A DNA stretch of 64,000 nt, from assembly GCA_050290225.1 (NCBI GenBank), contig JBNKHG010000075.1, forward strand, positions 8,572 to 72,571, given 5' to 3'. The notes below the pieces were generated by a model. The model was given only the letters and a program-made list of their open reading frames with translations. It made no database searches and was not told where the DNA came from. Of the stretch, positions 62,948 through 64,000 are shown in pieces; position 1 is the stretch's first letter; the number at the start of each line of letters is the position of its first letter. Origin of the DNA: JBNKHG01 sp050290225 (GTDB lineage: Bacteria > Pseudomonadota > Gammaproteobacteria > Pseudomonadales > Cellvibrionaceae). Made by a program: the position numbers and the translations under genes.

Positions 62948-63427
62948 TTAAAGCAGTGCCGCAATTGCGTTATCGATCGTCTCGGGGGATGTTGAGGGAC
63001 CAAAACGCTTTACCACCTCACCCTCTCTATTAATTAAAAACTTGGTGAAGTTCCACTTGATTCGTTGTGTTCCAAGTATTCCAGGTGCCTGCTGCTTTAA
63101 AACCTTAAACAAGGGGTGAGCATTATGCCCATTTACATCAATTTTAGAAAAGAGCGGAAAAGTCACGCCGAAGTTAAGCTCACAGAACTCACTAATCTCT
63201 GCCTCGGTGCCCGGCTCCTGGTTGCCGAACTGATTACAGGGAAAGCCCAACACTTCCAATCCTTGAGCCTTATATTTTTTGTACAAGCTTTCCAGACCTT
63301 TGTACTGAGGCGTGAAACCGCATTTGCTGGCGGTATTTACAACCAACAAAATCTTGCCTTTAAACGATTCCAGGCTGACCGATTCGCCAGCAATATTTTC
63401 TACCGAGTGATCGAACACTGACGTCAT
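62948..63427 (-). CDS. Glutathione peroxidase-family (thiol) peroxidase
   Basis: 159 residues from the ATG at 63427, with a GGAGGAGG site before it; a longer frame adds five residues. The catalytic site is Cys36 in NTASKCGFTPQYKG, with Gln in CNQFGNQEPG and Trp in IKWNFTKFL completing the family tetrad. It is the Cys type rather than selenocysteine. It reduces organic or hydrogen peroxides with thiols. The pairing with ohrR supports an organic peroxide role. Confidence 0.94.
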   Translation of the reverse strand: MTSVFDHSVENIAGESVSLESFKGKILLVVNTASKCGFTPQYKGLESLYKKYKAQGLEVLGFPCNQFGNQEPGTEAEISEFCELNFGVTFPLFSKIDVNGHNAHPLFKVLKQQAPGILGTQRIKWNFTKFLINREGEVVKRFGPSTSPETIDNAIAALL

Positions 63428-63456
63428 TGCCACCTCCTCCATTTAGATTGTTCTAG

Positions 63457-63483
63457 ATTATATTGTGCACAATTTTAATGCAA
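63457..63483 (-). promoter_or_regulatory. Promoter of gpx-ohrR with a 12-base palindromic operator
   Basis: Read on the minus strand, a perfect TATAAT (63462-63457) lies about 30 bases before the gpx start. ATTGTGCACAAT (63462-63473) is a perfect palindrome overlapping the -10 box and spacer. TTGCAT (63483-63478) at 15 bases or ACTTGC at 17 bases could be the -35. The position fits a repressor such as the OhrR encoded in the same unit. Confidence 0.6.
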
Positions 63484-63485
63484 GT

Positions 63486-63890
63486 GCTTTTGCCCTTAAT
63501 AGGCCAGGCTCCGGATATTAATGTTTTGGGCTGGCCACCTGTATTAAGCGAGATTCAATCCGGTCGTCGCAGGGTGTACTCCTTGGAGTACTTCCTTCTG
63601 GTCTAGGACTTTTTAATACTTCGTTAAAGTGGATTATCCACCCTTACCAGGTATCCGCCAAATCGGGGTAATACCAGTTTCTCACCTAAACCCCTTAAAT
63701 CTCGAGTATAAGTCCACCTCTCCATCCCAAGTGGAGTCTTGGCACAGAGCTTATTTTCTCAGTGATAGTATTACTGCTTGAGTGCAAAAGGGCGATGTGA
63801 GACCAGTAGCAGCAATGCCTCTTGGAGACCGTGCGCGACCGAACGTCGCTAATAACGTCGGCCCCCCCAACGACAGCGATACAAAGTAAA
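63486..63890. other. 405-base gap upstream of gpx, no gene seen
   Basis: No coding frame or tRNA is recognised. GTACTCC-TT-GGAGTAC (63576-63591) is a perfect 7-base inverted repeat. The stretch lies between the gpx promoter and the rrn terminator and may hold only untranslated DNA. Confidence 0.5.
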
Positions 63891-63919
63891 ACGCCCCGCA
63901 GATTGCTCTGCAGGGCGCT
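63887..63919 (-). terminator. rrn operon terminator
   Basis: In the minus-strand transcript CGCCCTGCAGA pairs with TCTGCGGGGCG through 11 base pairs, including one U-G, with a 4-base loop, followed by TTTTAC. Plus-strand arms are 63892-63902 and 63907-63917. It lies about a dozen bases past the 5S end. Confidence 0.85.
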
Positions 63920-63930
63920 TTTATTTAGAA

Positions 63931-64000
63931 GCTTGACGATGACCTACTCTCACATGGGGAGACCCCACACTACCATCGGCGCTGAGTCGTTTCACTACTG
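63931..64000 (-). rRNA. rrf: 5S ribosomal RNA, 3' part (cut by window edge)
   Basis: The reverse complement reads as the 3' half of a gammaproteobacterial 5S rRNA, including GCGCCGATGGTAGTGTGG, the TCTCCCCATGTGAGAGTAGG helix region and GTCATCGTCAAGC at the end. About 70 of 120 bases are in the window; the rest of the rrn operon must lie to the right. Confidence 0.95.

Noticed and set aside
63576..63591. Hairpin GTACTCC-TT-GGAGTAC as a small RNA or terminator
   Set aside because: There is no T-tract, no promoter and no adjacent gene end that it would serve; kept only as a note on the gap.
1..64000. CRISPR arrays, insertion sequences or phage genes
   Set aside because: No repeat-spacer pattern, transposase-like frame or integrase was seen on either strand.

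Overview
The window is a chromosomal segment of a gammaproteobacterium, most likely a marine or cellulolytic-type member of the Cellvibrionales or a close relative. This is inferred from gene content (DUF1820, DUF3080, DUF6279, YbeD and DUF255 proteins), from the order miaB-phoH-ybeY-corC-lnt, from the block proA-nadD-rsfS-rlmH-mrdA-rodA-mltB-rlpA-dacA-ybeD-lipB-lipA, from split pntA genes, and from a gammaproteobacterial-type 5S rRNA. No species call can be made without a database search. Most of the window is GC-rich, dense housekeeping DNA. Four places look accessory or unusually regulated: the first 8 kb, the 8.6-13.4 kb region, the aromatic amino acid block near 42 kb, and the right end.

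Layout. 1-3.4 kb: the 3'-truncated gene of a large SLC5-transporter/PAS/histidine kinase/receiver hybrid (minus), followed by a near-perfect inverted repeat. 3.6-5.8 kb: a glycosyltransferase overlapping a hexose-6-phosphate mutarotase. 5.9-8.1 kb: a TonB-dependent receptor (minus). 8.6-12.1 kb: a three-gene cassette of a thiamine-diphosphate enzyme and two divergent citrate-synthase-fold proteins, both of which appear to lack all three catalytic residues; this is the strongest candidate for an undescribed system. 12.2-12.9 kb: an orphan periplasmic solute-binding-like protein. 13.4-15.8 kb: a c-di-GMP GGDEF/EAL protein. 16.5-22.4 kb: miaB, phoH, ybeY, corC, lnt. 22.5-26.3 kb: a DUF6279 lipoprotein, a YdcF/ElyC-type protein and a second GGDEF/EAL-type protein. 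26.5-30.8 kb: leuS, lptE, holA. 30.9-35.3 kb (minus): nfeD-SPFH and pntAA-pntAB-pntB. 35.6-37.9 kb: a third GGDEF/EAL protein. 38.2-40.8 kb: an SLC13 carrier and hisC. 41-45.4 kb: hppD, a divergent marR, an aromatic aminotransferase and a class II DAHP synthase. 45.4-50.8 kb: a queuosine-precursor-type transporter, a SYLF lipoprotein, a DUF255 protein, DUF3080 and a GNAT. 50.8-62.3 kb: lipoate synthesis, peptidoglycan elongation, ribosome maturation, NAD and proline genes. 62.4-63.4 kb: a peroxide-type gpx-ohrR pair. The right end is the tail of an rrn operon (minus) with its terminator.

How the genes work together. The 50-62 kb block joins rod-shape cell-wall synthesis (PBP2, RodA, MltB, RlpA, DacA) with lipoate attachment (LipB, LipA) and late ribosome assembly (RlmH, RsfS). 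The 42-45 kb block pairs tyrosine catabolism (aminotransferase, HppD) with the entry enzyme of aromatic synthesis (DAHP synthase) beside a MarR regulator whose likely operator sits between the promoter elements of hppD. Three GGDEF/EAL proteins and one hybrid kinase make the window rich in signalling genes. Positions and motifs are read directly from the sequence; family names rest on remembered family signatures and not on a search.
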